Shown here in pieces: positions 24,146 to 33,249 of a stretch of 64,000 bases of DNA. The translations under genes were made by a program, and so were the position numbers. Position 1 is the stretch's first letter. The number at the start of each line of letters is the position of its first letter. The notes beneath the pieces were generated by a model that worked only from the letters and a program-made list of their open reading frames with translations, was not told where the DNA came from and made no database searches. This stretch comes from Flavobacteriales bacterium ALC-1 (lineage in GTDB: Bacteria > Bacteroidota > Bacteroidia > Flavobacteriales > Flavobacteriaceae). The stretch lies in assembly GCA_000171875.1 (NCBI GenBank), contig ABHI01000002.1:806001-870000 (forward strand). Direction: 5' to 3'.

Positions 24146-26332
24146 ATGTCAACACTCAGATTTCATGCTGTAAAAGCATCCTTAAATAGAACTCCTATAC
24201 ATATAAAGGAGTCTAAACGTCGTTCAGATATTTTTGGTGATAATGTATTTAATGAAACTACAATGCGTCAATTTCTAACAAATGAGGCGTTGACCAGTAT
24301 AATGGAGGCTGTTGAAAAAGGAAATAAAATAGATCGATTAACTGCGGATCATATTTCTACAGGAATGAAAGAGTGGGCTATTTCTAAAGGAGCAACTCAT
24401 TATACACATTGGTTTCAGCCACTTACTGGTGCTACAGCAGAAAAGCATGATGCTTTTTTTGAAACTATCGGTAATGGATTAGCGATTGAAAAATTTGGAG
24501 GTAGTCAGTTGGTGCAGCAAGAACCTGATGCATCTAGTTTTCCGCATGGCGGCATAAGAAATACATTTGAAGCTAGAGGTTATACTGCTTGGGATCCAAC
24601 ATCCCCAGCGTTTATATATGGTACAACACTGTGTATTCCTACAGTATTTGTATCTTATACAGGCGAAGCCTTAGATTATAAAACACCATTGCTAAGAGCG
24701 CTTCATGCTGTTGATAGTGCTGCTGTTTCAATATGTAAGTATTTTGATAAAAACGTAAAAAAGGTAAGTGCATCTTTAGGTTGGGAGCAAGAATATTTTT
24801 TAATAGATAATGCTTTAGCTACATCCAGACCAGATATTGTGCTCACAGGAAGAACACTTTTAGGACATTCGCCAGCTAAAGGCCAGCAATTAGATGACCA
24901 TTATTTCGGAACCATACCAGCAAGAGCAATGGCTTATATGCGTGATTTAGAAACTGAATGTATGTTATTAGGTATTCCTGTTAAAACAAGGCATAATGAA
25001 GTTGCTCCTAATCAATTTGAATTAGCTCCTATATATGAAGAAGCTAATTTGGCGGTTGATCATAATTCTTTATTAATGGATGTGATGCAAAAAGTCGCCA
25101 TGCGCCACAATTTTAAAGTTTTAATGCATGAAAAACCTTTTGCAGGGGTCAACGGTTCTGGTAAACATAATAATTGGAGTTTAAGTACAGATACTGGAGT
25201 TAATTTATTGTCACCAGGAAAAACTCCAATGAGTAACCTTCAGTTTTTAACCTTTTTTATTAATACAATTAAGGCAGTTCAAACTCATGAAGAATTATTA
25301 AGAGCTGCAATAGCATCCGCAAGTAACGATCATCGTTTAGGTGCTAATGAAGCGCCACCAGCTATTATTTCGGTATTTATTGGAGATCAATTAACCAAAG
25401 TATTACAAGAATTAGAAACTGTTACTAAAGGGAAATTATCACCAAAGGAAAAAACAGATTTAAAGTTGAATGTAGTAGGTAAAATTCCTGAAATACTATT
25501 AGACAATACAGATAGAAATAGAACATCTCCTTTTGCATTTACTGGTAATAAATTTGAGTTTAGAGCTGTGGGCTCTACTGCTAATTGTGCTAATCCAATG
25601 ACGGTTTTAAATACTATTGTTGCTAAACAATTAATGGACTTTAAAATTGAAGTAGATGAATTGATTGATAAAAAAGCAATGAAAAAGGATGATGCTATTT
25701 TCAATGTTCTTAGAGAATATATAAAAACGTCTAAAGCAATTCTTTTTGAAGGTAATGGTTATAGCGATGAATGGGAAAAGGAAGCTAAGAAAAGGGGGTT
25801 AAGCAATAATAAAACAACACCTGAAGCTTTAAAGGTTAAGATTGCTAAATCTTCAATTGAACTTTTCGAAAATTTGGGTGTTATGAATAAAGTAGAGTCT
25901 AAAGCACGATACGAGATCGAAATGGAAGAGTATATTCTTCATATTCAGATTGAGAGTCGTGTTATAGGTGATATTGCACGTAATCATATTGTGCCTACTG
26001 CGGTTCGTTACCAAAACATATTAATTGAAAATGTAACAGGATTAAAGACTATTTACGGAGATAAATTTAAGAGCTTGGCTAAGGAACAATTATCACTTAT
26101 AGAGCAAATATCTCATCATATTGAGGCTTTAAATTCATTAGTTACCAAAATGACAGAAGAGCGAAAATTATTTAATAAACAGATAGATTTAGAAAAGAAA
26201 GCTAATGGATATTGCAATAAAATAAAACCATTATTTGAAGAGATTAGATACCATTGCGATAAATTAGAACTTATGATTGATGATGAGCTTTGGCCATTAA
26301 CAAAATACAGAGAGCTTTTGTTTACTAAATGA
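24146..26332 (+). CDS. glnN: glutamine synthetase type III
   Basis: A large GSIII enzyme (728 aa, usual length for Bacteroidota). Start ATG 24146 gives MSTLRFHAVKASLNR; an in-frame ATG at 24089 adds 19 residues unlike the family. Recognisable motifs: ATHYTHWFQPLTG, KHDAFF, the catalytic GWEQEYFLID, RHNEVAPNQFELAPIYEE, HEKPFAGVNGSGKHNNWS and NRTSPFAFTGNKFEFRAVGS. The C-terminal helical extension (about 600-728) is typical of GSIII. Glutamine synthesis duplicates the neighbouring GSII activity; differential regulation by nitrogen is likely. Confidence 0.96.
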   Translation: MSTLRFHAVKASLNRTPIHIKESKRRSDIFGDNVFNETTMRQFLTNEALTSIMEAVEKGNKIDRLTADHISTGMKEWAISKGATHYTHWFQPLTGATAEKHDAFFETIGNGLAIEKFGGSQLVQQEPDASSFPHGGIRNTFEARGYTAWDPTSPAFIYGTTLCIPTVFVSYTGEALDYKTPLLRALHAVDSAAVSICKYFDKNVKKVSASLGWEQEYFLIDNALATSRPDIVLTGRTLLGHSPAKGQQLDDHYFGTIPARAMAYMRDLETECMLLGIPVKTRHNEVAPNQFELAPIYEEANLAVDHNSLLMDVMQKVAMRHNFKVLMHEKPFAGVNGSGKHNNWSLSTDTGVNLLSPGKTPMSNLQFLTFFINTIKAVQTHEELLRAAIASASNDHRLGANEAPPAIISVFIGDQLTKVLQELETVTKGKLSPKEKTDLKLNVVGKIPEILLDNTDRNRTSPFAFTGNKFEFRAVGSTANCANPMTVLNTIVAKQLMDFKIEVDELIDKKAMKKDDAIFNVLREYIKTSKAILFEGNGYSDEWEKEAKKRGLSNNKTTPEALKVKIAKSSIELFENLGVMNKVESKARYEIEMEEYILHIQIESRVIGDIARNHIVPTAVRYQNILIENVTGLKTIYGDKFKSLAKEQLSLIEQISHHIEALNSLVTKMTEERKLFNKQIDLEKKANGYCNKIKPLFEEIRYHCDKLELMIDDELWPLTKYRELLFTK

Positions 26333-26384
26333 TAGTAGTATAGGTGATTTTTGTCTTTTATAGAGCAAAACGTTGCTTTAGTTA

Positions 26385-26400
26385 TACGTATTTCTACGTA
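26385..26400. promoter_or_regulatory. TACGTA-N4-TACGTA motif (copy 1)
   Basis: TACGTATTTCTACGTA; 15 of 16 bases match the site at 54310-54325 in front of dgt. It lies 160 nt upstream of the small secreted peptide gene. Likely an operator for a shared regulator. Confidence 0.4.
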
Positions 26401-26501
26401 TTTAATTATACAAACTAATTGTATTTTGTGCCGTTTGTCGATGACTTCAAACTAGTTGTCGAAAAGGTAGTAAGTTTGCACTAAATATTTCGAGAAAGTA
26501 G

Positions 26502-26531
26502 TTTGTACACAAGGGTTTTGTTGTATTTTTG
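26502..26531 (+). promoter_or_regulatory. Bacteroidota-type promoter of the small secreted peptide
   Basis: TTTG (26502-26505), 18-bp spacer, TATTTTTG (26524-26531), 28 nt before ATG 26560. It matches TTTG-N17-19-TAnnTTTG closely. Confidence 0.65.
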
Positions 26532-26559
26532 TAGGGCTATTAATCAATATTTGTTTATA

Positions 26560-26697
26560 ATGAAAAAGTTACTACTTAGTGTAGCTATACTTGTGGGCGC
26601 AACCTTAATTCTTTCTCAAGACACTTCAGAAGATTTAAATAACGTTACAAAAGATGATGTTGTTAACATTCAATCTAAGCTACAAGCAGAATCTTAA
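26560..26697 (+). CDS. small secreted peptide
   Basis: A 45-aa product: a classical signal peptide (MKKLLLSVAILVGATLILS) and an acidic mature part of about 26 aa (QDTSEDLNNVTKDDVVNIQS...). The start at 26560 agrees with the promoter box upstream; an ATG-less longer frame from 26503 overlaps the promoter. It has its own promoter and terminator, so it is a separate transcription unit. No family recognised. Confidence 0.65.
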   Translation: MKKLLLSVAILVGATLILSQDTSEDLNNVTKDDVVNIQSKLQAES

Positions 26698-26745
26698 AAA
26701 AAATAAGATCGCACTATAAGGTATTTATACCATTTAGATAAAAGA

Positions 26746-26780
26746 AAGATAAAATCGTTTATTCGGTTTTATCTTTTTTT
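26746..26780 (+). terminator. terminator after the small peptide gene
   Basis: AAGATAAAATCG (26746-26757) pairs with CGGTTTTATCTT (26764-26775), one G-T pair, with a T-run. Confidence 0.85.
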
Positions 26781-26886
26781 GTTTCTGTTAATTTCATATT
26801 CACGCTTATGATTTGATAAATATTTTTCTATATTGCGAACCTCCTAAATCTAAAATGAAATATACTTACCTTTTAATTTAAGGTGT

Positions 26887-27618
26887 ATGAATACCAAATT
26901 CAATGTTATACTATTAAGTATAACAATGACTCTAATATGTATTAGCTTTTCATATTCTCAAGACTCAATAAATGCGAAGAGTAAAAAAGATATGAAGAGT
27001 GAAAAATCTATAAAGAATAGATTTGCTTTTTTTAGTTATAGGGGAACACATGCCGTTGATATGGCAGCAGGATCTGCTATTGCTAATGGTGATTATCCAG
27101 ATTCAGAATTTGAACTTTATTTTAGAGTAGGTTATAAGCTTCATGTTACAAGCCATTTAAATGTTAATTTTACTTATAATAAGTATAATATAGAATTTAA
27201 AGACGTTTATAATGAAGGTTTTATGTCTTTTGACCTCAATTTAGAATTTCTATTAAGTCCCTACACAAAATTTTCTCCATTCTTATATGCAGGTGGTGGG
27301 TATAATGCATCTAATTCATTTATTAGTACAGCAACAAAAGCACAAGGTGGTTTTGGTTTTGAGTATATATTTGCTGAGCAGCGTGTAGGTATTAAACTAT
27401 TTGGAGAGTACAATTACATGTTTACGGATGAACTCGAAGGTCTTATTGGAGGTGAGGCCGATGATACATTTGTAAGAATAGGCTTAGGTCTAAATATATA
27501 TTTTGGTGGTAATAAGAAAAAAGAAGCCCTTCGTAAAAAGTTAAAAACTGTAATTAATTCCAATCTAATCCTTCCTGATAATAAAACGCAATCCTTATTT
27601 TTGCAAGACCAAAAATAA
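26887..27618 (+). CDS. exported barrel-like protein related to the C-terminal domain of flavobacterial CsgG
   Basis: A 243-aa protein with a signal peptide (ending SFSYSQ), a short charged linker, and a domain with GDYPDSEFELYFRVGYK, FNVNFTYNKYN-type strands, NEGFMSFDLNLEFLL, FSPFLYAGGGYNASN and DDTFVRIGLGLNIYFG. From memory this matches the extra C-terminal domain of CsgG-like curli secretion proteins in Flavobacteriia, but the lipoprotein CsgG core itself is missing. It may be a standalone outer-membrane domain. An 8-codon frame (MKYTYLLI) lies just upstream. Confidence 0.65.
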   Translation: MNTKFNVILLSITMTLICISFSYSQDSINAKSKKDMKSEKSIKNRFAFFSYRGTHAVDMAAGSAIANGDYPDSEFELYFRVGYKLHVTSHLNVNFTYNKYNIEFKDVYNEGFMSFDLNLEFLLSPYTKFSPFLYAGGGYNASNSFISTATKAQGGFGFEYIFAEQRVGIKLFGEYNYMFTDELEGLIGGEADDTFVRIGLGLNIYFGGNKKKEALRKKLKTVINSNLILPDNKTQSLFLQDQK

Positions 27619-27629
27619 TATACAGTAGA

Positions 27630-28808
27630 ATGAGTAGTTCGGTAAGTAAAAGATATGCGCAACGTGGAGTTTCTGCTTCAAAGGAAGATGTGCACAACGC
27701 TATAAAAAATATAGATAAAGGACTATTTCCTAAAGCTTTTTGTAAAATAGTACCAGATTATTTAACTAATGATAAAGATTATTGCCTAATTATGCATGCA
27801 GATGGTGCAGGTACAAAATCATCTTTGGCATATATGTATTGGAAAGAAACCGGAGATATTTCAGTTTGGAAAGGTATAGCACAAGATGCATTAATAATGA
27901 ATATTGATGATTTGTTATGTGTTGGCGCTACTGATAATATTATGCTTTCTTCAACTATTGGAAGAAATAAAAACTTGATTCCTGGTGATGTCATTTCTGC
28001 GATTATTAACGGAACTGAAGAGTTAATAGAAGACCTTAAATCATTTGGTGTTACCATTCATTCAACAGGAGGAGAAACTGCAGATGTTGGTGATTTAGTG
28101 AGAACTATCATTGTAGATTCTACAGTTACTGCGCGTATGAAACGTTCTAATGTTATTGATAATGCAAATATTGTTGAAGGAGATGTTATTGTTGGATTAG
28201 AATCTTTTGGGCAAGCCTCTTACGAAATGGAATATAATGGGGGTATGGGAAGTAATGGATTAACGTCTGCAAGACATGATGTGTTTTCAAAATATTTAGC
28301 AGAAAAATATCCTGAAAGTTTTGATGCAGCTGTGCCAGAAGATTTAGTCTATTCAGGGCAAACAAAATTGACTGATTCAGTTGAAAGTTCACCTATAGAC
28401 GCTGGTAAACTAGTATTGTCTCCAACACGAACTTATGCACCAATTATAAAAGCAATTCTTAATACATACAACAGTGATTCCATTCATGGTATGGTACATT
28501 GCAGTGGTGGTGCGCAAACTAAAATTCTTCATTTTATAGATAACCTTCATATTGTAAAGGACAATATGTTTGATATTCCACCATTATTCAAGCTTATACA
28601 AGAGCAATCTAAAACAGATTGGAAAGAAATGTATCAAGTGTTTAATTGTGGACACCGAATGGAATTGTATATAAAACCAGAAGTTGCCGAGGCTATTATT
28701 ACTATTTCAAAATCTTTTAATGTTGATGCTAAAATTGTGGGTAGAGTAGAGGCTTCAGATTCAAAGAAACTTACTATAAAAAGCGAGTACGGAACATTCG
28801 TTTATTAA
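27630..28808 (+). CDS. purM: phosphoribosylformylglycinamidine cyclo-ligase (AIR synthase)
   Basis: Purine biosynthesis step that closes the imidazole ring of FGAM to AIR. The 392-aa protein has the PurM ATP-binding N-terminal fold (HADGAGTKSSLAYMYW, MNIDDLLCVGA, STGGETADVGDLVRT) and the C-terminal domain (GLESFGQASYEMEYNGGMGS, MVHCSGGAQTKIL). It is longer than the 345-aa E. coli enzyme, as in other Bacteroidota. A TATTTTTG box at 27596-27603, inside the end of the preceding gene, is probably its promoter. Confidence 0.92.
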   Translation: MSSSVSKRYAQRGVSASKEDVHNAIKNIDKGLFPKAFCKIVPDYLTNDKDYCLIMHADGAGTKSSLAYMYWKETGDISVWKGIAQDALIMNIDDLLCVGATDNIMLSSTIGRNKNLIPGDVISAIINGTEELIEDLKSFGVTIHSTGGETADVGDLVRTIIVDSTVTARMKRSNVIDNANIVEGDVIVGLESFGQASYEMEYNGGMGSNGLTSARHDVFSKYLAEKYPESFDAAVPEDLVYSGQTKLTDSVESSPIDAGKLVLSPTRTYAPIIKAILNTYNSDSIHGMVHCSGGAQTKILHFIDNLHIVKDNMFDIPPLFKLIQEQSKTDWKEMYQVFNCGHRMELYIKPEVAEAIITISKSFNVDAKIVGRVEASDSKKLTIKSEYGTFVY

Positions 28809-28822
28809 TCACTTTTTTAAAT

Positions 28823-29824
28823 ATGAAAATCTATTCTTGGCAAATCCTAAGCATATTTATCGTTTGTTCAAGTCATTTATTTGCACAACCCGATTCATTA
28901 TTCTTTCAAAAGAAAAAGAAAGAAGAAATTAAGCTAGGCTGGTACACAAAAAAAGAAGTAGGCTTAACACTCAATCAAGTGTCTTTTACCAATTGGAATT
29001 CTGGGGGAACTAATTCTATATCTGGTATTATAACCGGAAAAGCATCTGCAAGATATAAACAAGAACGATGGTTTTGGAACTCTAATTTTAATATTAGGTA
29101 TGGACTAAACAAGCAAGAAAGTAAGGGCTTAAGAAAAACAGAAGATGTTATTGAGGTAATTTCTAATGTTGGCCTAGAAAAAAGCCCAGAAAGTAATTGG
29201 TTTTATTCAGGTAGATTTAGTTTTAATACGCAGTTGGCTAACGGTTATAATTATCCTAATAGAGACGAGCCTATTTCTAAGTTTTTAGCACCTGGTTATA
29301 TGTTTTTAGGATTGGGAATGGAGTACGGAAGGCACATAGAACGTATGTCTTTTTACGCTTCACCTTTTACGCTAAAAACAACATTTGTTTTAGATAACGA
29401 TTTGGCAAATAAAGGAGCTTTCGGAGTGGATCCAGCAATCTATGATTTAGATGGTAATGTTGTTAGAGACGGAAAAAAAGTAAGACAAGAGTTTGGCATT
29501 TTGTTAACTAACCAATACCAAGAAGAATTGTTTGAAAATATAAAAGTAAACAGCTTATTACGTTTATATACAGATTACATTAATAGTTTTGGTAATATAG
29601 ATATTGAGTGGGAATTGAATCTAGATATGAAAGTTAATAAATATGTGAGAGCAACTTTAGGTTCACACCTTAGGTATGATAATGATATTAAAATTGAAGT
29701 TGAAAGAAACGAAATGACCAACGAAGAATTTGTTATCGAGGGCCCAAAGCTTCAGTGGAAACAGATTTTAGGTGTTGGTGTAGTTGTGGATTTAGATAAT
29801 ATTATAAAATCATCAACCCCATAA
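28823..29824 (+). CDS. DUF3078 family outer-membrane protein
   Basis: A 333-aa exported protein with a signal peptide ending LFAQ. The DUF3078 pattern is clear: GLTLNQVSFTNWNSGGTNS, then repeated beta strands (WFWNSNFNIRYGLNKQESKG, YSGRFSFNTQLANGYNYPN, LAPGYMFLGLGMEY). The all-beta pattern with aromatic girdle residues suggests an outer-membrane barrel. Only 14 nt follow purM, so it is probably co-transcribed. Function of the family is unknown. Confidence 0.85.
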   Translation: MKIYSWQILSIFIVCSSHLFAQPDSLFFQKKKKEEIKLGWYTKKEVGLTLNQVSFTNWNSGGTNSISGIITGKASARYKQERWFWNSNFNIRYGLNKQESKGLRKTEDVIEVISNVGLEKSPESNWFYSGRFSFNTQLANGYNYPNRDEPISKFLAPGYMFLGLGMEYGRHIERMSFYASPFTLKTTFVLDNDLANKGAFGVDPAIYDLDGNVVRDGKKVRQEFGILLTNQYQEELFENIKVNSLLRLYTDYINSFGNIDIEWELNLDMKVNKYVRATLGSHLRYDNDIKIEVERNEMTNEEFVIEGPKLQWKQILGVGVVVDLDNIIKSSTP

Positions 29825-29827
29825 TGA

Positions 29828-30487
29828 TTAAAGACTACCTTCACTTAAATATTTATAATCTTCAAGTTCAGTCAATTTTTCAATCTTTTTAGTAGTTCCA
29901 TTTTTTAGCAAATAGATAGTGTCAGAAGCATCAATAATATGCTGATACATATGGTCAGAAATGATGATGGCCTTATGATCTTTTTCTTCAGCAATCATTT
30001 GCTTAACGGTTTCAATATGTATTGGTGACAAGTGAGAAAAAGGTTCGTCTAAAAAAACGATCTCACTTTCAGTTTTAAGAATAATATAAGTTTCAATAAC
30101 GCGTCTTTCTCCACCAGATAAGGCCTTTATTTTAGAGGTCTCATAGATTGAAAAGGCTTCAAAGTTTTTAACAAATGTAGTCCACTTTAAATGATAGAGT
30201 TTAAACACTAAAGATAGTTTCATTCCATCTGGAATAAAATTATACTGTGGTAGATACCTGGCTAATCCTGTTAAATACAAAGGTTTTAAAAGGGGCTTAT
30301 TGTCAATTCTAACTAATTTGTATTTGGGTTTTAAATTCCCAAATGCAATATTGAGCAAACTACTTTTACCACAGCCATTTCTGCCTAAAATTGCCGTCAC
30401 TTTTCCTGTTTCAGCTTTTAGGTAAATACCATTTAAAATTCGTTTGTTTTTAAAGTAAAGTTCTACATTGTCTAATTCAAATATCAT
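29828..30487 (-). CDS. ABC transporter ATP-binding protein
   Basis: A 219-aa ATPase with Walker A GRNGCGKSS (about 35-43), a Q-loop region (ARYLPQYNFIP), ABC signature ALSGGERRVIE (about 119-129), Walker B IVFLDEPFSHL (about 143-153) and the switch histidine in IIISDHMYQH. Family resemblance is to small LivF/LPS-type exporters. The only nearby membrane partner is the 95-aa gene 8 nt upstream, so this is either a minimal transporter or a soluble ABC regulator. Confidence 0.92.
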   Translation of the reverse strand: MIFELDNVELYFKNKRILNGIYLKAETGKVTAILGRNGCGKSSLLNIAFGNLKPKYKLVRIDNKPLLKPLYLTGLARYLPQYNFIPDGMKLSLVFKLYHLKWTTFVKNFEAFSIYETSKIKALSGGERRVIETYIILKTESEIVFLDEPFSHLSPIHIETVKQMIAEEKDHKAIIISDHMYQHIIDASDTIYLLKNGTTKKIEKLTELEDYKYLSEGSL

Positions 30488-30495
30488 TGTTTTGT

Positions 30496-30783
30496 TTATG
30501 TGAATTCCTTAAATAATATAAGAAAACCTATCGTTAAAATGCAGTCCACAACAAACATTGAGGAAAATAACTTTAAAGGCGATATCCCTAAATTTTTGTA
30601 AAAGGTTAATTTTCGTTTGTTTGATGTTTCATTAACATAATACCATGCAAAAACCGTAAGAAATAATTTGGTAACTATTGCTGGTACTAGTTGAGGATTA
30701 AAAAACCCTATTACTGCGGTCACAATAAAAGACCAAACTACAAACGGTTTATAAAATGCAAGTATAGCTAGGAGTCGCTGCAT
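30496..30783 (-). CDS. small three-helix membrane protein
   Basis: A 95-aa protein with three hydrophobic segments (about 10-28, 31-50, 72-92) and a basic cytoplasmic loop (NETSNKRKLTFYKNLG). No known domain recognised. It is translated just before the ABC ATPase on the same strand and could be its membrane anchor. The pair lies divergent from prfA. Confidence 0.7.
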   Translation of the reverse strand: MQRLLAILAFYKPFVVWSFIVTAVIGFFNPQLVPAIVTKLFLTVFAWYYVNETSNKRKLTFYKNLGISPLKLFSSMFVVDCILTIGFLILFKEFT

Positions 30784-30900
30784 AATAATAGTCTAACGTA
30801 TGTTTTAGCTATTTTATTTTTAAATGTTGATATGTACTTACAAGTGACGTTTTAAAATTCATAATTTATCGTATTTTTGAAATTCAATTTTTGCAGATAA

Positions 30901-31977
30901 ATGTTAGAGAAAATACAGATTATAAAACAACGTTTTGATGAGGTTAATGACCTTATCATTCAGCCAGATATTATATCGGATCAGAAGCGCTATGCTAAGT
31001 TGATGAAAGAATACAAGGATTTTAAATTAATTGTAGATAAAGGTGCAGTTTATAAAGAAGCTTTGGATAATGTAGCTGAAGCTGAAGAAATTATAACTGA
31101 TGGTTCTGATGATGAAATGGTAGAAATGGCAAAAATGCAACTCGATGAAGCCAAAGATACTATTGAAAAATTAGAAGAGGAGATTCGCTTTATGTTGATT
31201 CCAAAAGACCCTGATGATGCTAAGAATGTTGTGGTTGAAGTTAGAGCTGGTACTGGTGGAGATGAGGCTAGTATTTTTGCTGGCGATTTGTTTAGAATGT
31301 ATTCTAAATATTGTAGTGATAAAGGCTGGAGGGTAGATGTGGTAAGTCAGAGTGATGGAACTTCTGGTGGATTTAAAGAAGTGATTTTTGAAGTTTCTGG
31401 TGAGGATGTTTATGGTACTTTGAAGTTTGAAGCTGGTGTGCATCGTGTACAGCGTGTGCCGCAAACAGAAACCCAGGGTCGTGTGCATACAAGTGCTGCT
31501 ACAGTTATGGTATTGCCAGAAGCTGAAGAATTTGATTACGAATTAGATATGACTGAAGTGCGTATAGAGCGTACAACATCTACAGGACCTGGTGGTCAGT
31601 CGGTAAATACAACCTATTCGGCAATTAAGTTACATCACGAACCTACGGGAATGATTGTGAGCTGTCAAGATCAGAAATCATCTCATAAAAACTTAGAGAA
31701 GGCTTTAAAGGTGTTGCGTTCGCGTTTATACGAGAGGGAATTGGCAAAACGACAAGCCGCAGATTCTGAGAAACGTAAAAGTATGGTGAGTTCTGGAGAC
31801 CGAAGTGCTAAAATTAGAACGTATAACTATCCACAAGGCCGTGTAACAGATCATAGAATCGGTTTAACGCTTTACGATTTAACAAATATCATTAATGGTG
31901 ATATTCAAAAAATAATAGACGAATTAATGTTAGCTGAAAATACAGAATTATTGAAAGCTAATGATGATGTAATTTAA
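30901..31977 (+). CDS. prfA: peptide chain release factor 1
   Basis: Recognises UAA and UAG stop codons and triggers peptide release. The 358-aa protein shows the codon-recognition P-x-T motif as Pro187-Gln-Thr189 ([17 protein letters not shown]) and the catalytic GGQ at 231-233 (TGPGGQSVN). Length is normal. A TATTTTTG box at 30872-30879 is a probable promoter 21 nt before the ATG. Followed by a terminator, then pyrF. Confidence 0.97.
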   Translation: MLEKIQIIKQRFDEVNDLIIQPDIISDQKRYAKLMKEYKDFKLIVDKGAVYKEALDNVAEAEEIITDGSDDEMVEMAKMQLDEAKDTIEKLEEEIRFMLIPKDPDDAKNVVVEVRAGTGGDEASIFAGDLFRMYSKYCSDKGWRVDVVSQSDGTSGGFKEVIFEVSGEDVYGTLKFEAGVHRVQRVPQTETQGRVHTSAATVMVLPEAEEFDYELDMTEVRIERTTSTGPGGQSVNTTYSAIKLHHEPTGMIVSCQDQKSSHKNLEKALKVLRSRLYERELAKRQAADSEKRKSMVSSGDRSAKIRTYNYPQGRVTDHRIGLTLYDLTNIINGDIQKIIDELMLAENTELLKANDDVI

Positions 31978-31982
31978 ACTTG

Positions 31983-32008
31983 AGCCTCTTTTTGAGGCTT
32001 TTTTTTAT
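31983..32008 (+). terminator. terminator between prfA and pyrF
   Basis: AGCCTC (31983-31988) and GAGGCT (31994-31999) with a T loop and a T-run. It overlaps the pyrF leader, ending 4 nt before the ATG at 32012. Confidence 0.75.
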
Positions 32009-32011
32009 AAT

Positions 32012-32827
32012 ATGACTACACAAAAGTTAATAACACAAATCAAAAAAAAGAAATCTTTCCTCTGTATAGGATTAGATGTGGATTTAAATAAAGTACCAAA
32101 GTATTTATTAAAAGAAAAAGACCCAATTTTTGCTTTTAACAAAGCTATTATAGATGCTACTCACCATTTATGTGTCGCCTATAAACCAAACACGGCATTT
32201 TACGAAGCATACGGGATTAAAGGATGGCAAGCCTTAGAAAAAACCATCAATTATCTCAACGACAACCATCCAGAAATTTATACCATTGCAGATGCAAAAC
32301 GCGGAGATATTGGTAATACAAGCACTATGTATGCTAAAGCTTTTTTAGAAGATTTAGGGTTTGATAGCGTAACGGTTGCTCCATACATGGGAAAAGATTC
32401 TGTTGAGCCATTTTTAGCTTTTGAAGATAAACACACTATTCTTTTAGCCTTAACATCTAATCAAGGAGCGTTTGATTTTCAAACAAAAAGTGTAGATGGA
32501 GTAGAGTTGTATAAGCAAGTATTAGAAACATCTAAATCTTGGAAGAACTCAAAAAACCTAATGTATGTCGTTGGTGCGACTAAGGCTGAATTTTTAGCTG
32601 ATATTAGAACTATTATTCCAGATAGTTTCTTGTTGGTTCCAGGTGTTGGTGCTCAAGGTGGAAATTTACAAGAGGTGTGTAAGTATGGAATGAATGATTC
32701 GGTTGGCTTATTGATTAATTCATCTAGAGGAATTATTTACGCTTCACAAGAGCAGAATTTTGCGGAAGCTGCATCGAGAAAAGCTGAAGAGTTGCAATTG
32801 CAGATGGAAACCATTCTAAGTAACTAA
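32012..32827 (+). CDS. pyrF: orotidine 5'-phosphate decarboxylase
   Basis: Final step of UMP synthesis. The 271-aa enzyme is of the longer PyrF subfamily: [26 protein letters not shown], the catalytic [10 protein letters not shown] (Asp94, Lys96, Asp99), [11 protein letters not shown] and PGVGAQGG. Its stop codon overlaps the next ATG by one base, so translation is coupled with the hypothetical gene that follows. Confidence 0.96.
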   Translation: MTTQKLITQIKKKKSFLCIGLDVDLNKVPKYLLKEKDPIFAFNKAIIDATHHLCVAYKPNTAFYEAYGIKGWQALEKTINYLNDNHPEIYTIADAKRGDIGNTSTMYAKAFLEDLGFDSVTVAPYMGKDSVEPFLAFEDKHTILLALTSNQGAFDFQTKSVDGVELYKQVLETSKSWKNSKNLMYVVGATKAEFLADIRTIIPDSFLLVPGVGAQGGNLQEVCKYGMNDSVGLLINSSRGIIYASQEQNFAEAASRKAEELQLQMETILSN

Positions 32828-33240
32828 TGGAGGCACATGTAAATCTTTCTGATTTAGAATTTGAGCAGCAGTTTAAGAGTTGCACATTAAACCCGGAATT
32901 ATTTACCCATGAAGCACATTTAAGGTTAGCATACATTCATATTAATAAATATGGTGTAAAAGATGCGGGGTTTAATATTACCTCCCAACTCAAAGCTTTT
33001 GTGAATCATTTAGGCGCTTCAGAAAAATATAATGCGACTTTAACAATAGCAGCAATAAAAGCTGTTTACCATTTTATTTTGAAATCAAAGTCTAATGATT
33101 TTTCAAGTTTTATATTAGAATTTCCACGCTTAAAATCAAGCTTTAAAGATTTGATGACATCTCATTATAGTATAGATATCTTTAATTTAGATAAAGCTAA
33201 GATTGAATTTATAAAACCAGATGTATTACCTTTTGATTAA
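32827..33240 (+). CDS. conserved hypothetical protein
   Basis: A 137-aa soluble, mainly helical protein overlapping the pyrF stop by 1 nt. Visible features are THEAHLRLAYIHINKYG near residues 27-43 and a C-terminal FIKPDVLPFD. The two His and one Glu in THEAH could bind metal, but this is speculation. The 9-nt gap to the next gene suggests a three-gene operon. No family recognised. Confidence 0.75.
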   Translation: MEAHVNLSDLEFEQQFKSCTLNPELFTHEAHLRLAYIHINKYGVKDAGFNITSQLKAFVNHLGASEKYNATLTIAAIKAVYHFILKSKSNDFSSFILEFPRLKSSFKDLMTSHYSIDIFNLDKAKIEFIKPDVLPFD

Positions 33241-33249
33241 ATTTTATAC

